Shown here: in pieces, positions 52,101 to 63,956 of the stretch
How positions within the stretch are numbered: position 1 is the stretch's first letter
How the letters are laid out: each line of letters begins with the position of its first letter
NCBI GenBank assembly: GCA_001414345.1
Contig: LLCB01000203.1
Span: 1-64,000, forward strand
Direction of reading: 5' to 3'
Origin: Hymenoscyphus infarciens
Lineage: Eukaryota; Ascomycota; Leotiomycetes; Helotiales; Helotiaceae
Length of the DNA stretch: 64,000 bases
Notes under the pieces: generated by a model
What the model saw: only the letters and a program-made list of their open reading frames with translations
Told to the model about the DNA's origin: nothing
Databases searched by the model: none
Program-made: the position numbers and the translations under genes

Positions 52101-52941
52101 CATTAAGGCAGAAGAAGCTCGGGAGAAGGCCGAACAAAAGTGCAAAGAAAACGCTTCTCGAATCGTGGCAGTGGGGCGCATCAAGAGCGCGGAGTATGAT
52201 CTGAGACTGGCGTTGGACGAATGCAGTGGCTTGCGACATCAAGCCGTTGACAACAAATATGCCCTCGCTAAAGCCCAATCCGCGAGAGAAGAGGCCGAAA
52301 AGCTCGGCTCGGAGACTCAAGAGGCTTTGGAGTTGACTCAAGAGGCTTTGGAGTTGTCCCAATGTGCGGTTCTGGCTCTCGACCTGGAGACTTTTGGCCT
52401 CGAGGTGGAAAAAGCAATTCTAAAGGGCCACGACAGAGATCTCGCGACGCGCATCTTGAATGCTGAACGAGATCTTGGTCTGGCCAAGAAGAAGCTTGAG
52501 AAGTTCGGGTCGCCCCAACCGGCCCAAACTGATTCGGAAACCCAGACCGTCGCTGCGACCCGCCCTCGTTTTGCCCCTTCGCCTTCTTGGTGCGTGATTC
52601 TTGCCTTGTTGGCAATCATTGGTTCTCTCCTCGGCTTTCTGTTCTTGGATCCCACGGCTCGCCGTGCCGTTCGCATCGCTCTCATGAATTTGCATGAGTG
52701 GTCGGGCATCATGCTCGATGATGCTCCGTCCATTGAACTGGACGAGACCATCATCCCAGAGGTAGTCCAGCTCTTTCCTTCCGCCACCACCCTTTCGCAG
52801 ATCCAGGGGGTCATGGCACCCGTTTGCCTAGAGAATCGGAGTGCTTGGTCAGATGTCGCCTCGGGTGGCATCTGTTTCGGTCGCCCCAAACTCCTCTGTT
52901 GGTTTTTGAAGGGTGTAGAGTGGCTTCAAACCCTCTACTAA
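49106..52941 (+). CDS. Coiled-coil protein with 24-residue repeats and a C-terminal membrane segment
   Basis: Eight exons: 49,106-49,329; 49,381-49,418; 49,470-49,539; 49,601-49,672; 49,730-49,822; 49,888-50,205; 50,269-50,667; 50,733-52,941, all with GT-AG introns of 51-65 bp and consistent phase, giving 1,140 residues. The N-terminal 400 residues are low-complexity, with an Ala/Glu-rich helix near 130 and an Asn/Asp/Phe-rich part (about 170-400). From about 430 to 1,000 it is a long charged coiled coil. Residues 522-659 are five copies of a 24-residue unit (NAEATKLRETEKEV... pattern) and one of 18. A hydrophobic span WCVILALLAIIGSLLGFLFL near residue 1,024 is a likely single TM helix, followed by about 95 residues. 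No catalytic domain recognised. Overall shape resembles membrane-anchored tethers, but that is inference; no gene name can be given. Confidence 0.8.
51082..51495 (+). repeat. In-frame 72-bp minisatellite in the coiled-coil gene
   Basis: Five near-identical 72-bp units starting at 51,082, 51,154, 51,226, 51,298 and 51,370, then one 54-bp unit at 51,442. Differences are few (for example CAAACT versus CATACT). It encodes the 24-residue repeats. Confidence 0.92.
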
Positions 52942-54560
52942 CCCTTCATTGCCATGGGGGGGGGAGGGTTCTTGTTTCTTTTTGTCCGGTGGTTCTTTTC
53001 TGCACTTTCGAGGCCGATGCAACTTTGTTGGACTCCTAATCAGAAGGATCGTCTTTTGGTAGCGGTATACTTCCTTGAGGCTGGCAGTCTGGGTCTATGA
53101 TCTAAGATTGCTGGACTCCTGGAACTCCCACGGTTACCTTGAGATGTGAATTTTGATTGGTGGGACCTTCGGACTTGTTTAGCTCTCCCATGGATTGTCT
53201 TAAGGTAGTAGTAGATTTCCATCCCCATGGTACGCATGTTCCCGTGGTCTACGATCCAGAGGCTTGCTGCTCGGGAGTTCGGAGCTATTATTACTGATGA
53301 TTCAAGGGTTAGTTAGCTTTCGGACAGATTGTTGTATGAATTGTATTTGAGGGTGCTTTTAGGCATTCCTATGTGTAGATTAGAGGAGAAAAGTGTTTGT
53401 CTTTTTTGGGAGCAAAGGAAATAGAAAAGCATTAAAACAATTCTCTGTCTTGAAACCTGTGAACTTGAACGTAGATAAAACCTGAAATTTGATAGCTTTG
53501 TAGAGAAGTTGAAATATGTGTAATTGTGATTACTGTGTATCGTACGTCTCTAATTGTTCTCAAAAACAATGAAATCTCTTATCAAAAGACTATAATTTTT
53601 ATTTTTACTTGCGAAATATAATAATGATTGAAAGTAATAAATAGTATAAGGGTAAACTAGTTAACTACTTGAGTAGTAGTCAGAGTAGAATAGTAGTAAT
53701 TAAGGACTCTACTCTACTTCTCTCTTATATTAACAATAAAAGAGAATAAAATTATTCAAAAATAGAAATAGATTAAACCTTTTACCAAACCTTTTTAAGT
53801 TTTTAAATAAAAAGACAAGAATAATTCCCAATTACTATTTAAATAACTAAGAAACTTCTTTTCCTATCCTCTTCTCAATGTAAAGAAAAAAGAAACAAAA
53901 AAGAATCAGAAGAAAGAAACTTTACTTCCAAATAAACAAGAATAGAAATCTCAATCTCAATATCTCATTCTCCTCTATTCAAATCTTCTCCTCTCTTCTA
54001 AACTATATAAGAACTTTGAAAACAAAAAGACATACAACTACACTCAAAAAGAGGTATAAGAAGAAGAAAAAGACATTCCCTAATTTCTTAGCAGTGATTG
54101 ACTATCTCTCTCCCAATTCCAGATTCAAAACTTACTCCTAACAATCCCTCATAAAACTTTCGAACTAATTAAAAATACAGAGTAAAATGACCCCTAGAAA
54201 AAGAACACAGACTAGAAGGAAGGATGGATTTCTAAATAATGTAATTGATTTATATATAACACATACTCCATCAAGAAACCATTACCTCAACATCTCGATT
54301 CCCACCCTCCCTTCCTCCAAAAGCAAAAAGAACCCCGACTTTCAAAATCCCAGCATGAGCAGTAAGCACCCGCAACGCAAAAGTAGTGTAGACCTACCTA
54401 CCTAGTTAGACAGGACGAGTTCCTCACACCCAACCTAACAAGTAACATCCTAAAGATCTCCCGGAGAGATAACAATCCAAGTGGTATAATTCAAGTGCTA
54501 TAATAAACATCTACATCTATATTACATCACATCACCACTACACCACCACTACACATCACA

Positions 54561-54622
54561 CCAACTCCTAATCGACATTAACCAACTCCTAATCGACATT
54601 ATCTAACTCCTAATCAACATCT
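54561..54622. repeat. 21-bp tandem repeat, three units
   Basis: CCAACTCCTAATCGACATTA repeated at 54,561, 54,582 and, diverged, 54,603. Confidence 0.85.
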
Positions 54623-54705
54623 CAACCCACCACACACCATATAAACCCATCAAACAAGAGCCCATCTATCTACCCTACAACTCTACACCCTTTATCAAGA
54701 ACCCA

Positions 54706-54790
54706 CCCTCTCTCCTCTCTCCTCTCTCCTCTCTCCTCTCTCCTCTCTCCTCTCTCCTCTCTCCTCTCTCCTCTCCTCTCCTCCCTCCTA
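54706..54790. repeat. CTCTCCT microsatellite
   Basis: About ten heptanucleotide units CTCTCCT, ending in CTCCT variants. Confidence 0.9.
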
Positions 54791-55276
54791 CCTAAAACGG
54801 GACCTAACAACACACCTCGCTATTCCAAGTCAATCAGTCTACGCTTCCCTACCTACCCACCAGCACATCTTCTATCCCTAGTCCGACCACCTTTTCACCA
54901 AGTTAGAGGTGCGAATTTCCTCCCAAAGAACTTGAGGTTGGGAATTGCGCCTTAAAAGCATTCCTTTTCGGCGTCGAGGCCAGTTTCCATCTGTCGAGGG
55001 AATCGGAAGAAAATAATGTCCAAAACTGTTGCTACTCACGTGACGATTTGCAGACCGAATTTGCTTGGTGACGAGCAGAGAAGGGTGTTACCATCAAGAG
55101 CAATGAAACGGGTATCTGCATCGTGTCACCACCGAGGAACAATACGCGCACCTATCCGCAAACTTGGGATTTCAATTCATTATGCAAGAGCACCTCGGTA
55201 GCATATACAGAAGGGAAACAACATTCGAAAAATATTCACAATTGTCACCTACCACCATCCACCTACTTCGTACCTC

Positions 55277-56724
55277 TCAATCACCAAGCCCAAGTAACCT
55301 TCCGGCAACCCCATTCCACTCATCATCCCATCGTCTCCCCCCCTCAACCACAGCACCCTGTCTCAGCACCTTGAGCTCCCTCCCCTCCTCATCCCCCAAA
55401 ATGCGTTGCAAAGCAGCAGCAAGATCGCCACTAGTCACAAAACCACATCCATTAACACCCTCCTTAACCAGCTCCCCCCAACTAGCATAATCCCCATACC
55501 CAACAACCGGTAAACCAGCCCCAAACATATCGACAACTTTCATGGGCAGATCGACACCACTGCTACTCATATGTAAACACACCCCCAGATCGGCACATGC
55601 TAACAACGTGGCGTAGTCTTGGGTACTAAGCCAGGCTGTGGAGATATATACATTTTGGAGCTTAGATTGTGCGTTAAGAGCTGCGATGCGATCAAGGTAC
55701 ATTTGTTTCTGGGGACCCTTTCCGGTGATGATTGCTAGGATAGGAGGTAATTCTTTGGGAGATGCGGAGTATGCACATAGAGCTTCGAGAAGGAGGTTGA
55801 AATCCTCGTCTGGTGTCCAGGATGTACTACTCACCAGTAGCCGTGTCTTGGCAGTCATGATGGCCCCTGCGTGCTCTGCAGTTTCTGGTAATCTTTCCAA
55901 GAAAGCTCGACGGGTTATATTGCCAGATATCGGTTGGAAGATTTCAGCAGGTCTATCATGGAGAGTAAATATTGGGGAGCGGACATTGTAGGGTCGGTTT
56001 TGATGTTGCTTGGCCATGGCGTCTGTTACGGTAAACGAGGCTGTGGGTGCCCATCTGCCAAGGGTAGCCTCGTAGTACTTGGCAATCTTGACAAATGGGT
56101 GGTTGGCACCTCTTGTTCCCGCGAGAATTGTCCATCCATAATTATGCCAGTCGATGATAAGATGGGTATTGCGAAGGAAACATATTATTATGGCGACAAG
56201 TAGGGTCGGAATAGAAGGCGGGTTTTGGACCAGAAGCCACCTGGCGGGTTTGGTGGAGTAGCCCAGCGTGTAGAACAGCGTCCATATCTGCCATAAGACC
56301 TTCAGAGGTCCCGTGAGGATGAATGGAAGGGATTTCGAGCGGAGGATGGCAGGTGGGGGGGATAATGGGACGATGTTGATGCTAGGGCTGTGAAGCACTC
56401 CCGGGTGTGGGGTGGATTCTGCACGAGGAAGAAAATTAGTTGGCTGCCACCCACACAAGAATTCATTGTGAAAATCCGACCTTGATATCCGATTAAATCG
56501 ACTCTCCCGCCATTCTTGGTGATGCTCATGGCATGGTATTGCATCCGCGGACTGCGCCCAATGTCCCCGAGAACCAGCACTTGGACGGAGACTTTGGGCT
56601 CATCGGAGCTATTCAATCTGGCTTTGGGCGGCGAGTGCTTGACGTATCGCGAGGGCAACATCAGAAGGAGCAGAGTCAGGGTGGTTGAGACCACCACGGC
56701 CAGCGTCAAGACGAGTTCCAACAT
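55277..56724 (-). CDS. ALG1: ALG1 chitobiosyldiphosphodolichol beta-1,4-mannosyltransferase
   Basis: Adds the first mannose from GDP-mannose to dolichyl-PP-GlcNAc2 on the cytosolic face of the ER, a step of N-glycan precursor assembly (GT33). Exon 1 is 56,481-56,724, exon 2 55,277-56,418; the intron (GTCGGA...GTGCAG, 62 bp) joins GYQ to ESTPHPG. The product is 461 residues, close to the yeast enzyme. Residues 1-25 form an N-terminal membrane anchor ([20 protein letters not shown]). Family motifs seen: [50 protein letters not shown] and the C-terminal sugar-nucleotide site [22 protein letters not shown]. Divergent from the zinc transporter gene. The donor GTCGGA is unusual but the protein fit is good. 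Appears intact. Confidence 0.93.
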
Positions 56725-56795
56725 GAGTCCGACGTGACTTTACGGCAGCGCTAGAAGCCGTTGGCGGGTGTGGTTTAGCGTCGCATGATTGGGAG

Positions 56796-56868
56796 ATTTC
56801 GTGAAATGGGATATGGGATATTTCGATATGGGATATTTCGTGAAATGATATGGTATATTTCGTGAAAT
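56796..56868. repeat. Three copies of ATTTCGTGAAAT upstream of ALG1
   Basis: Exact copies at 56,796-56,807, 56,835-56,846 and 56,857-56,868, separated by GATATGG-type words. The motif is an imperfect palindrome. Roughly 70-145 bp upstream of the ALG1 start codon. Confidence 0.75.
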
Positions 56869-57008
56869 AGGATAAAAGGGGTTCTCGCTGCTGTTTCGCA
56901 GAGCGGAGGCGGAGGTTGAAGGTTGAAGGTGTTGTTAGAATAGATGTGTGAGGTTGTTGGTGGAGAGTGGGAGTGAAGTGTGTCGAAAAGAGTTCAGACG
57001 AAGCTGAA

Positions 57009-57041
57009 GCTGGAGTTGGAGCTGGAGCTGGAGCTGGAGCT
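57009..57041. repeat. GGAGCT hexanucleotide tract
   Basis: CTGGAGTTGGAGCTGGAGCT and onward, about five units. Confidence 0.8.
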
Positions 57042-57390
57042 TGATCAGCTTTGCCAGCCTCGTCTGAAATTCTGAGCCACAGGTGAGCCACAGCCGTTGG
57101 TCTCGACTCCGGCGGCCGGTTGAACCTGCATTGCATGAACCGTATTCATATCCTGTGCCTGCCGTTTTCAGCACCCTTGAAGCCTAGAGTTTGGCTGAGA
57201 GGCGTCCGCCAGTCCTGTTTAGGCAGCATATCAGCATACCAGCAAGGTACATGGTGCATGGTACATGGTACACGCAGCCTTCCCTGTCAGCTTGTCTTTG
57301 GACGAGTCACAGTCTTTCTTCCAAGTCCCCCACGGCAGGTGTTACCTTGCCCAATTACCCCAATTACTTCTACGACTCGCACTCTAAAAT

Positions 57391-57430
57391 CAGGGGAGAG
57401 CCAGGAGAGCCAGGAGAGCCAGGAGAGCCA
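57391..57430. repeat. 9-bp CCAGGAGAG tandem repeat
   Basis: Four consecutive units in the likely 5' region of the zinc transporter gene. Confidence 0.85.
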
Positions 57431-57868
57431 ACCTGGAAGGGCAGGACACAGAAAACAACCTCCACCTTCCCAATTCCCATCTCTTCTCCTCCTCCTCCGT
57501 CTGATCCATTCCTGCCCACCCCCTCATCCCACCCCCTTCCCCTTTTCTGGATATTTCCCCTCGTCGTCGAAAAGTACCACCAACGAAGAGTCTCGAACCC
57601 GCCCACTAACCCACGAGAAGGAAGACAAGACAATCAGCCTCACCAGCCATCCCATCCCATCCCATCCATCTCCACAACTGACCTCAGTCCCTCCTTTCAC
57701 CACCACACAAAGATCCAATTTTGGCGCAAACCACTCGGCTTCCTACCAAGTCAAGTCAATTGCAATCTCCAAATACAATACATGCGAGTAGAGATCGATA
57801 CCCGGAGGGCTTAATCGCTCTACCAACCCAACCACCGATTCCCAGCGAATCCTCCTCGTAGCAGCAGG

Positions 57869-58298
57869 ATGGCTTCCTCGTATGCGTTGCCAGCGTCAAC
57901 ATTGACCAGCCACAGCCATCATGGCCATGGACATGTTCATTCGCATGCCCACTCACAATCCCATTCACACTCACACTCAGCCTCTCCCGGTCGAGCTTTT
58001 CCCTCGACTTCCCCCAAGAGCCTCATGTCGGAACGATCGAATGGCAGTTTACATTCGCACATGCATTCCTCCTCCGAATCATCTCTCAATCACGACCACG
58101 ATCCTGATTTCAGGCATTTGAATACAGCTGCACACACTCACAACCATGATCGAATATCATTCCTACCAACCCCACCAAACAGTAGTGGCCTCCCTCCACT
58201 ATCCGGTCCCTTTGAGAAAAAGCCCGAATATTCCCCTCTTTCTCAGATGAGCTCTTACGAACCCCCTTCAAACGACGTTATGCCACATACTCATGATC

Positions 58299-58329
<31 letters not shown>

Positions 58330-59695
58330 TCACCACGATTCTCATTTCCACATACACGGTACGCCTAAAGCAATAGATCCACGCTCTAGATTTACAAGCT
58401 TTGTCCTTCCATACGTTCAAAGATGGCCGCTACTACATACAATAATGGCAGAGAAGGATTCGAGACGGATATTCTATTTTATGAGGTAAGGCAAACATAC
58501 CAGGGTCAAAGGATAATGTTGGCTAACGCTACCCAGTTTAAATTTCGCCTTTATGATGGTGCAAGCATGCTATGGATACATTACCGATTCATTGGGACTA
58601 CTTAGCGACAGCATCCATATGTTTTTCGATTGTCTGGCATTGGGAGTCGGCTTATTTGCTGCCGTAGCCAGTAAATGGCCTCCTAGTGAACGATTCCCAT
58701 ATGGGTTTGGAAAGATTGAAAGTTTGTCTGGCTTTGGAAATGGCGTATTTTTGATGTGGGTTTATGGATGACAGAACTGCTGAGAATGGGACATGCTGAC
58801 AGAATGCAGGCTAATTAGCGTGGAAATCATGATCGAGGCAACCGAGCGATTGGCTGACGGACGGGAGACGAAGCGGCTTGCTGAACTTTTCGTTGTCAGC
58901 GCAATGGGTTTGGCAGTCAATTTGGTGGGAATGGCATGCTTTGGGCACCATCACCATGGGCACGATCACGGAGATCACGGACACGACCATTCTCATTCCC
59001 ACACCGACGAAAAGGCACATTCGCACGACGATGGGCATAATCACCACCACAATGATCATGACCACGCACACGATCATGGTCATGAGCACGGAGATTGCGA
59101 CGATCATCACACTCCTTTACTATCCGACCCGAAACCAGCTGTTCATGATCACTCTTCCCACGATCATTCCCACGGGCATTCTCACGACAACGAGAACATG
59201 CACGGAATTTTCCTCCACGTCCTTGCCGATACGATGGGCAGCGCAGCAGTCATGGTTTCCACTGCGCTCATCTACTTTCACGGCTGGTCAGGATGGGATC
59301 CCATTGCCTCCTGCATCATCGCCATTCTCATCTTCCTCTCCTCGATTCCCCTCATCAAATCCACCGCCAAAAAACTCTTACTTACAGTCCCGGACGGAGT
59401 GGAATATAATCTCCGAGCTACAATCTCTGGGGTGAGCGATTTGCGGGGTGTAGCCAGTTATTCCGTCCCAAGATTCTGGTTAGGCGACAAGAATGCGGGG
59501 GACACGGAGGCTATACTTGGTGTTATGCATATCACTGCCAGTCGAGGTTCAGATCTGGAAGATGTTCGGGAGAGAACGAGGGCTTTCCTTATGAGTAAGG
59601 GAGTTGATGTTGTGGTGCAGGTTGAGAAGGATGGCGATTCCAGTTGTTGGTGTGGAGGTAGCATACGCTCTCCTGCATCTTCGAGGTTTAGTTAA
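57869..59695 (+). CDS. CDF zinc transporter, Msc2/ZnT5-7 type
   Basis: Cation diffusion facilitator that exports Zn2+ from the cytosol, in this subfamily usually into the ER/Golgi lumen in exchange for protons. Exons 57,869-58,485, 58,537-58,755 and 58,810-59,695 with GT-AG introns of 51 and 54 bp give 573 residues. The N-terminal 170 residues are Ser/His-rich with many HDHDH and SHSH runs. Then come SLNFAFMMVQACYGY, the TM2 metal site LLSDSIHMFFDC (HxxxD), the subfamily sequence FPYGFGKIESLSGFGNG, a very long His/Asp loop after TM4 (about residues 345-430), the TM5 site FLHVLADTMGS (HxxxD), and a cytosolic C-terminal domain ending in a WCGG segment. It lacks the extra N-terminal membrane segments of yeast Msc2 and is closer to ZnT7 in layout, so no symbol is assigned. 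Intact. Confidence 0.92.
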
Positions 59696-60570
59696 ATTTT
59701 GTGGGTCTTCTTTCGGGTTTGCAATGGATAGGGATCGGGAGGCTGGGTTTTTTTGTTTATATATCTAGGCCTCTGCCTCTGCTTCTCTCGGGCTTTCTTT
59801 CTGCGTCTGCCCCTTTTCATTTACCTTGTTCGCTACTTGCTTTTTTGTGTTATTGCGGTTGGAAGGTGTAGGATATTATACCTCGGGAGCGCATATGGGA
59901 ATCTTTCGTTTTCTTTTTTTGTTTTTTCTTCTTGTTTTTTGGCGCGTTTGTGTGTTTTGAGATTGCTATTGCATAGGCATGAAAAGAAGGCGAGAGATAG
60001 CTTAGCAGAGGTAGGTGAAGGGAGACATTTGACTAGCAAGGGAAAACGAGATTGCGTGAGGCATGAGGCATTTTAGATAGGTAGATGGAGTGAGTGGGTG
60101 ATTGATACCATTCGTACATCTTACTTTTTCTTACGACTCGCGTGTCTATGTGACCAGTTTGAGAACGAGTGAAGTTCGAGTCAAGTTGAACCGTTAAGCG
60201 AAACATTAAGTAAGTTATAGCCTTGACTTTGGGTAAATCTAATACTTACTTTCGAAACAGGCAAGTATATCTGACAATTACTTTTTAGAAGTAACTCTCA
60301 TACTTATATCATCAAGTAGGTATTCTTCTCTACGCATTATGTGCCTGGTCTATCGCATGGTAGTTCGTGACTTTTGAGTTTTAGTTTTCAAGTAAAGTTA
60401 GAGCTGTAAGTAACTCAAGGATCGTCTAGGGGATTTTTTTGAAGTGTCTATAAATTATAAAGTTACTGAAATTAATTACCATCAACTTCTCTGACCGTGG
60501 CTTTGGCTTGAAGAGGGTTCTTCTCATCGGTTTGTGTTTTTGACGATGCTATCTCCTCCTACGGCATCCT
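59696..60570. other. 3' region of the zinc transporter gene and intergenic
   Basis: T-rich 3' flank (TTTCTTTTTTTG tracts near 59,905-59,940), otherwise featureless. Composition turns RIP-like after about 60,570. Confidence 0.5.
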
Positions 60571-63500
60571 GTACGTACCAAAAGTCAGAATTAACTAAAT
60601 CGTAAATCGTAAAGCTTAGATTTTTAAGTATATAGCCTTTTAGAGCTAAATCGTAAATCGTAAATTGTAAATCGATAAACGTAGATTTTTTAGAAGCTAT
60701 TTAGACGTAAATCGAAATACTTAAATTAGTAATCTTAAAGCTTAAAGTAAGGGTATTTATAATTTGTAATATTTAAATCATAAGGCTTAAATCGTAAAAT
60801 TTAAGTATAAGCGGGGGTAGAAAGTAGAAGGTAATATAGTATATATATGTTTATTAAATATATATATATTATAATTACTCGTTACTTACTCTTTATTAAT
60901 ATATACTATCTAATACTATACTAAATATAAGTATAATATAACTTTAAATCTATTATCTAAAATATTATAAATTATTAAAAGTAATATATATACTTAGTAT
61001 AAACGATGACGTTATATAAGTACCTAATAAATAAGAGAGAAAAAGAGATAATTAAGACTTTTAATACTATAAGTATATATGTAATTTAACCTAAGAGTAA
61101 GAGATACTAAGCCTAATTAGGTAATTAGTATATAATTAGTAAAGTAGTACTTAAAGTACTTAAATAATCTTAAATTATAATTATTTAAGTACTTTAGTAA
61201 AGAGAGTAAAAGGAGGGTAAAGGTAGTAAAAAGTAACTAAAAAGTAGTAATAAAATTAAAGTATTATAAATAATCCTCCTAGTATCTATACCTAAAGTAT
61301 CTACTACTATATACTCTTACTTCTTATCCTTCTTCTTATTATATTTACTATATATAATCTTAACCTTTTTAGTAGTATAAGAGAGTTAATTAGTAAGAGT
61401 TGTTTAAGAGAGAGTATCTCCTCTCTTTCTCTTTAAATTAAGATTATTTATAGAAGTAATTATAGTAATAGATATTGTTTTACTTACTAGTATATTTATA
61501 AGTATAAGAGGAGTAGGTAAGAGTAAATTAGAGACTCTTTTATCGAGCTCTTAATTAAGTTTTAATTACTCTTTCTTATTAATTAATTTAAGCTTATCTT
61601 TAGTAATAGTAGTATTAATATCTATATATAATTAAGTATTAAGATCTCTTATAATTTGCTTGTTTATATCTACCTATTATTATACTATCTTATCTACTCT
61701 CTTTAGTATATTTAACTTAGTAGATACTATTAAGCTCTTCTTCTCCTTATCTTTTATAAGAGGTAATAGTGAGTATAAGCCTGGGATTAATACTTCTTTA
61801 CTATTAGCATCCTCTCTTATATCTATATCTATATCTATATCTATATCTTTACTTCTTATATTACTCTTAGAACCCTCTCTAGAATTATTATCTCTATTAT
61901 CTTCCTCTTTTAAATAAGTAGTAATAATTATAAAGCAGTCTTCTAAGTAAGCGGCGATAATTATAGATATCTTTAGAAGATTGTCTAATTCTAAATCGTC
62001 TACTAATATTATACTTACTCTAATACTAGTACTATCTTCTAGTAATAGTATAGGCCTAGTATCTCTTTCTCTATCTTAAGCGTTATCTTCGAGTATAATA
62101 GGCTTATTATTAAATACCTTAATAAGTATTAAGAGTTAAAGTAGAATTAGTAGTTCTTAAGTATCTTATAAGAGTGTAATAGATTACCTCTTTTTAGAAG
62201 ATTAGAGCTTATTATTAGTATAGCTATTAAATACTATATATACTTTATAGTACTTTTTATTAGTAAGACCTTTTAGTAAATTAAAGTGTTATATAAGAGC
62301 TTATACGTTATTTGCCTTTTTATAATCCGTAGTACTTAATTACTTAGCTTTCCTCTTTCTAATAGTAACGTTTATAGCTAGAAAGACGTCTTCTATCTTA
62401 TTAGTAAGGAGTAATATATTAATAGGATCCTGTTTACTAGGAGTAGGGATTATATAGTAGATATCTTTTAAGAGCTTAATAGTAAACCTTTTAGCTTATA
62501 TATTCTAGAGTATTAATTTAAAGTTAAATAGATTCTTAGAGTTATTAGTAAGTAAGTAAGATATCTAAAATAGAAAGTCGTTATTAATTTATACTTTAAC
62601 TATCTTACTATGTTATATTATAGAAGTGTACGTAATTATAGGAATACTCTTAGTAGTAGAGAAGTCCTTAGTACTTATTATATATATATAGATATATAAG
62701 GCTACTTAAATATAGATTTTAGTAATAGAGATAGGTTTTAGCGCTTTATAAGTTAGAGAAGGAGATACTAGAGAGCTTATACTAATTAGTAGTATATACT
62801 AAATTTAAGAGTACTACTTACTTTTAGCCTTTTTCTTATTAGAGATAAATCCCTTCTTACGTGCTTTTACTTTAATTATTTTAGTCTTACTAAAAGCCTT
62901 TATAAAGAAGGATTATCTAGCTCTAGCCTTTTTCTTCTAGATAGCTCGCTCTCTAGCTATAGCTAATTTATCCTTCTTTTACTTAATAATAAGAGCGGAG
63001 TAGTTAGTAGTAGAACGTTCTATAGTAGCTTCTTACTTCTTTCTAGACTCTATAATTAACTATTATTTCTTCTTCTAGCTATTAGAGCTTTATATTATAG
63101 CTTTTATAGAGTAGTATTTTACTTTTTATAGACGGTTCTTAATCTTGTTATTAGAGAGCTTCTAAGAAAGCGTAGATATGTGATTTTCTAGAGTACTTAC
63201 TAGGTTTGCTAGAAAGTAATAAGAGTATACTTTAAGCTTTAAACTCTTAAAATAAGAAGCTTAAACTTCTAGGCATTTGAGAGACTAATATTAAAGTATT
63301 TTAGTGTGTTTTTAGTGTTATAGAGTAGTAGATATAGAGCTTTTAAAAGTATAAGTAAAAGTAATAGAATAAAAGTAGGAAAATTAGAGGACTGTTCTAC
63401 TTAAACTATATAACCTTCTATACCTTACTTCTTACTTTTAGTACTATTTATAAGGCCTTAATATACTATTCTAGTGTATATTAAATAATTACTAGTTATA

Positions 63501-63784
63501 TAGTATATTATCCTTTATAAAGGCTAAGACTTTGTTTACTATTCTATAAGTATTTATAGAAGTAGACGTAAGTAAGGCTAGATTAAAGAATATTCTAATC
63601 TAAGCGACTACTTAGAGACTAGCTTAGAAACCTCTTCTAGAAACTAAGGAGGTTCTAAAGATAAGCGATTAACACTAAGCCTAATTTGTAAATTATTCAC
63701 TACTACTAATAAAAGTTAGTGATTTATATACTTAAAATAGCTTAAAAATATAATATTCTAAATTAATTCTTTTACTTTTAATTT
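60571..63784. other. RIP-degraded repeat block
   Basis: AT-rich, stop-dense. The start (60,590-60,800) carries many TAAATCGTAAA-like words in a degenerate tandem pattern, and 61,817-61,848 is a CTATAT microsatellite. The minus strand around 62,820-63,200 has a Lys/Arg-rich decayed frame that could be a transposase tail, but I cannot name it. Confidence 0.55.
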
Positions 63785-63956
63785 TGTTAGTATAACTTAT
63801 AGTTATAAAAGCGATATAAAAAGAGTTATATTATCGTTCGTATATATCGAGTAAAGCTAGCTACGATGCCTACTTAAATAGCCTCTAAGCGAGTATACGT
63901 GTACCTACGTATACTAATCTAAATCGCTATTTACCTCTTGAATATATATACCGACA
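63785..63956 (-). repeat. Left LTR of a further copia element that leaves the window
   Basis: Starts TGTTAGTATAACTTATAG, ends ACCGACA, and is followed by CTAGTACTTCTTTAAAAT, the same LTR-internal junction as in copia copy 3 at 10,055. The element body lies beyond the window edge. Confidence 0.85.

Larger units (their letters stand above)
52942..55276. other. Intergenic region with simple repeats
   Basis: No gene supported. 53,580-54,180 is A-rich and T-rich but lacks RIP character. Holds a three-unit 21-bp tandem repeat (54,561-54,622) and a CTCTCCT microsatellite (54,706-54,790). Since ALG1 comes from the right on the minus strand, both flanking genes converge here and the region includes two 3' ends. 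Confidence 0.5.
56725..57868. promoter_or_regulatory. Divergent promoter region of ALG1 and the zinc transporter gene
   Basis: 1.1 kb between two starts on opposite strands. It contains three copies of ATTTCGTGAAAT, a GGAGCT-type tract, a CCAGGAGAG repeat and long pyrimidine-rich stretches (about 57,440-57,720) as often seen upstream of fungal genes. Open frames in it are low-complexity and not supported. Confidence 0.5.

Noticed and set aside
54187..54405. 72-codon frame
   Set aside because: Short, low-complexity, isolated and without recognisable similarity.
57120..57814. Two overlapping frames of more than 200 codons upstream of the zinc transporter
   Set aside because: Pro/Ser-rich translation of a pyrimidine-rich promoter and repeat tract; no domain.
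58811..59435. Long frames in other phases over the transporter
   Set aside because: Arise from His/Asp-rich codon repeats of the real gene.
61660..61917. 85-codon frame in the right RIP block
   Set aside because: Built on a CTATAT microsatellite and AT-rich sequence.
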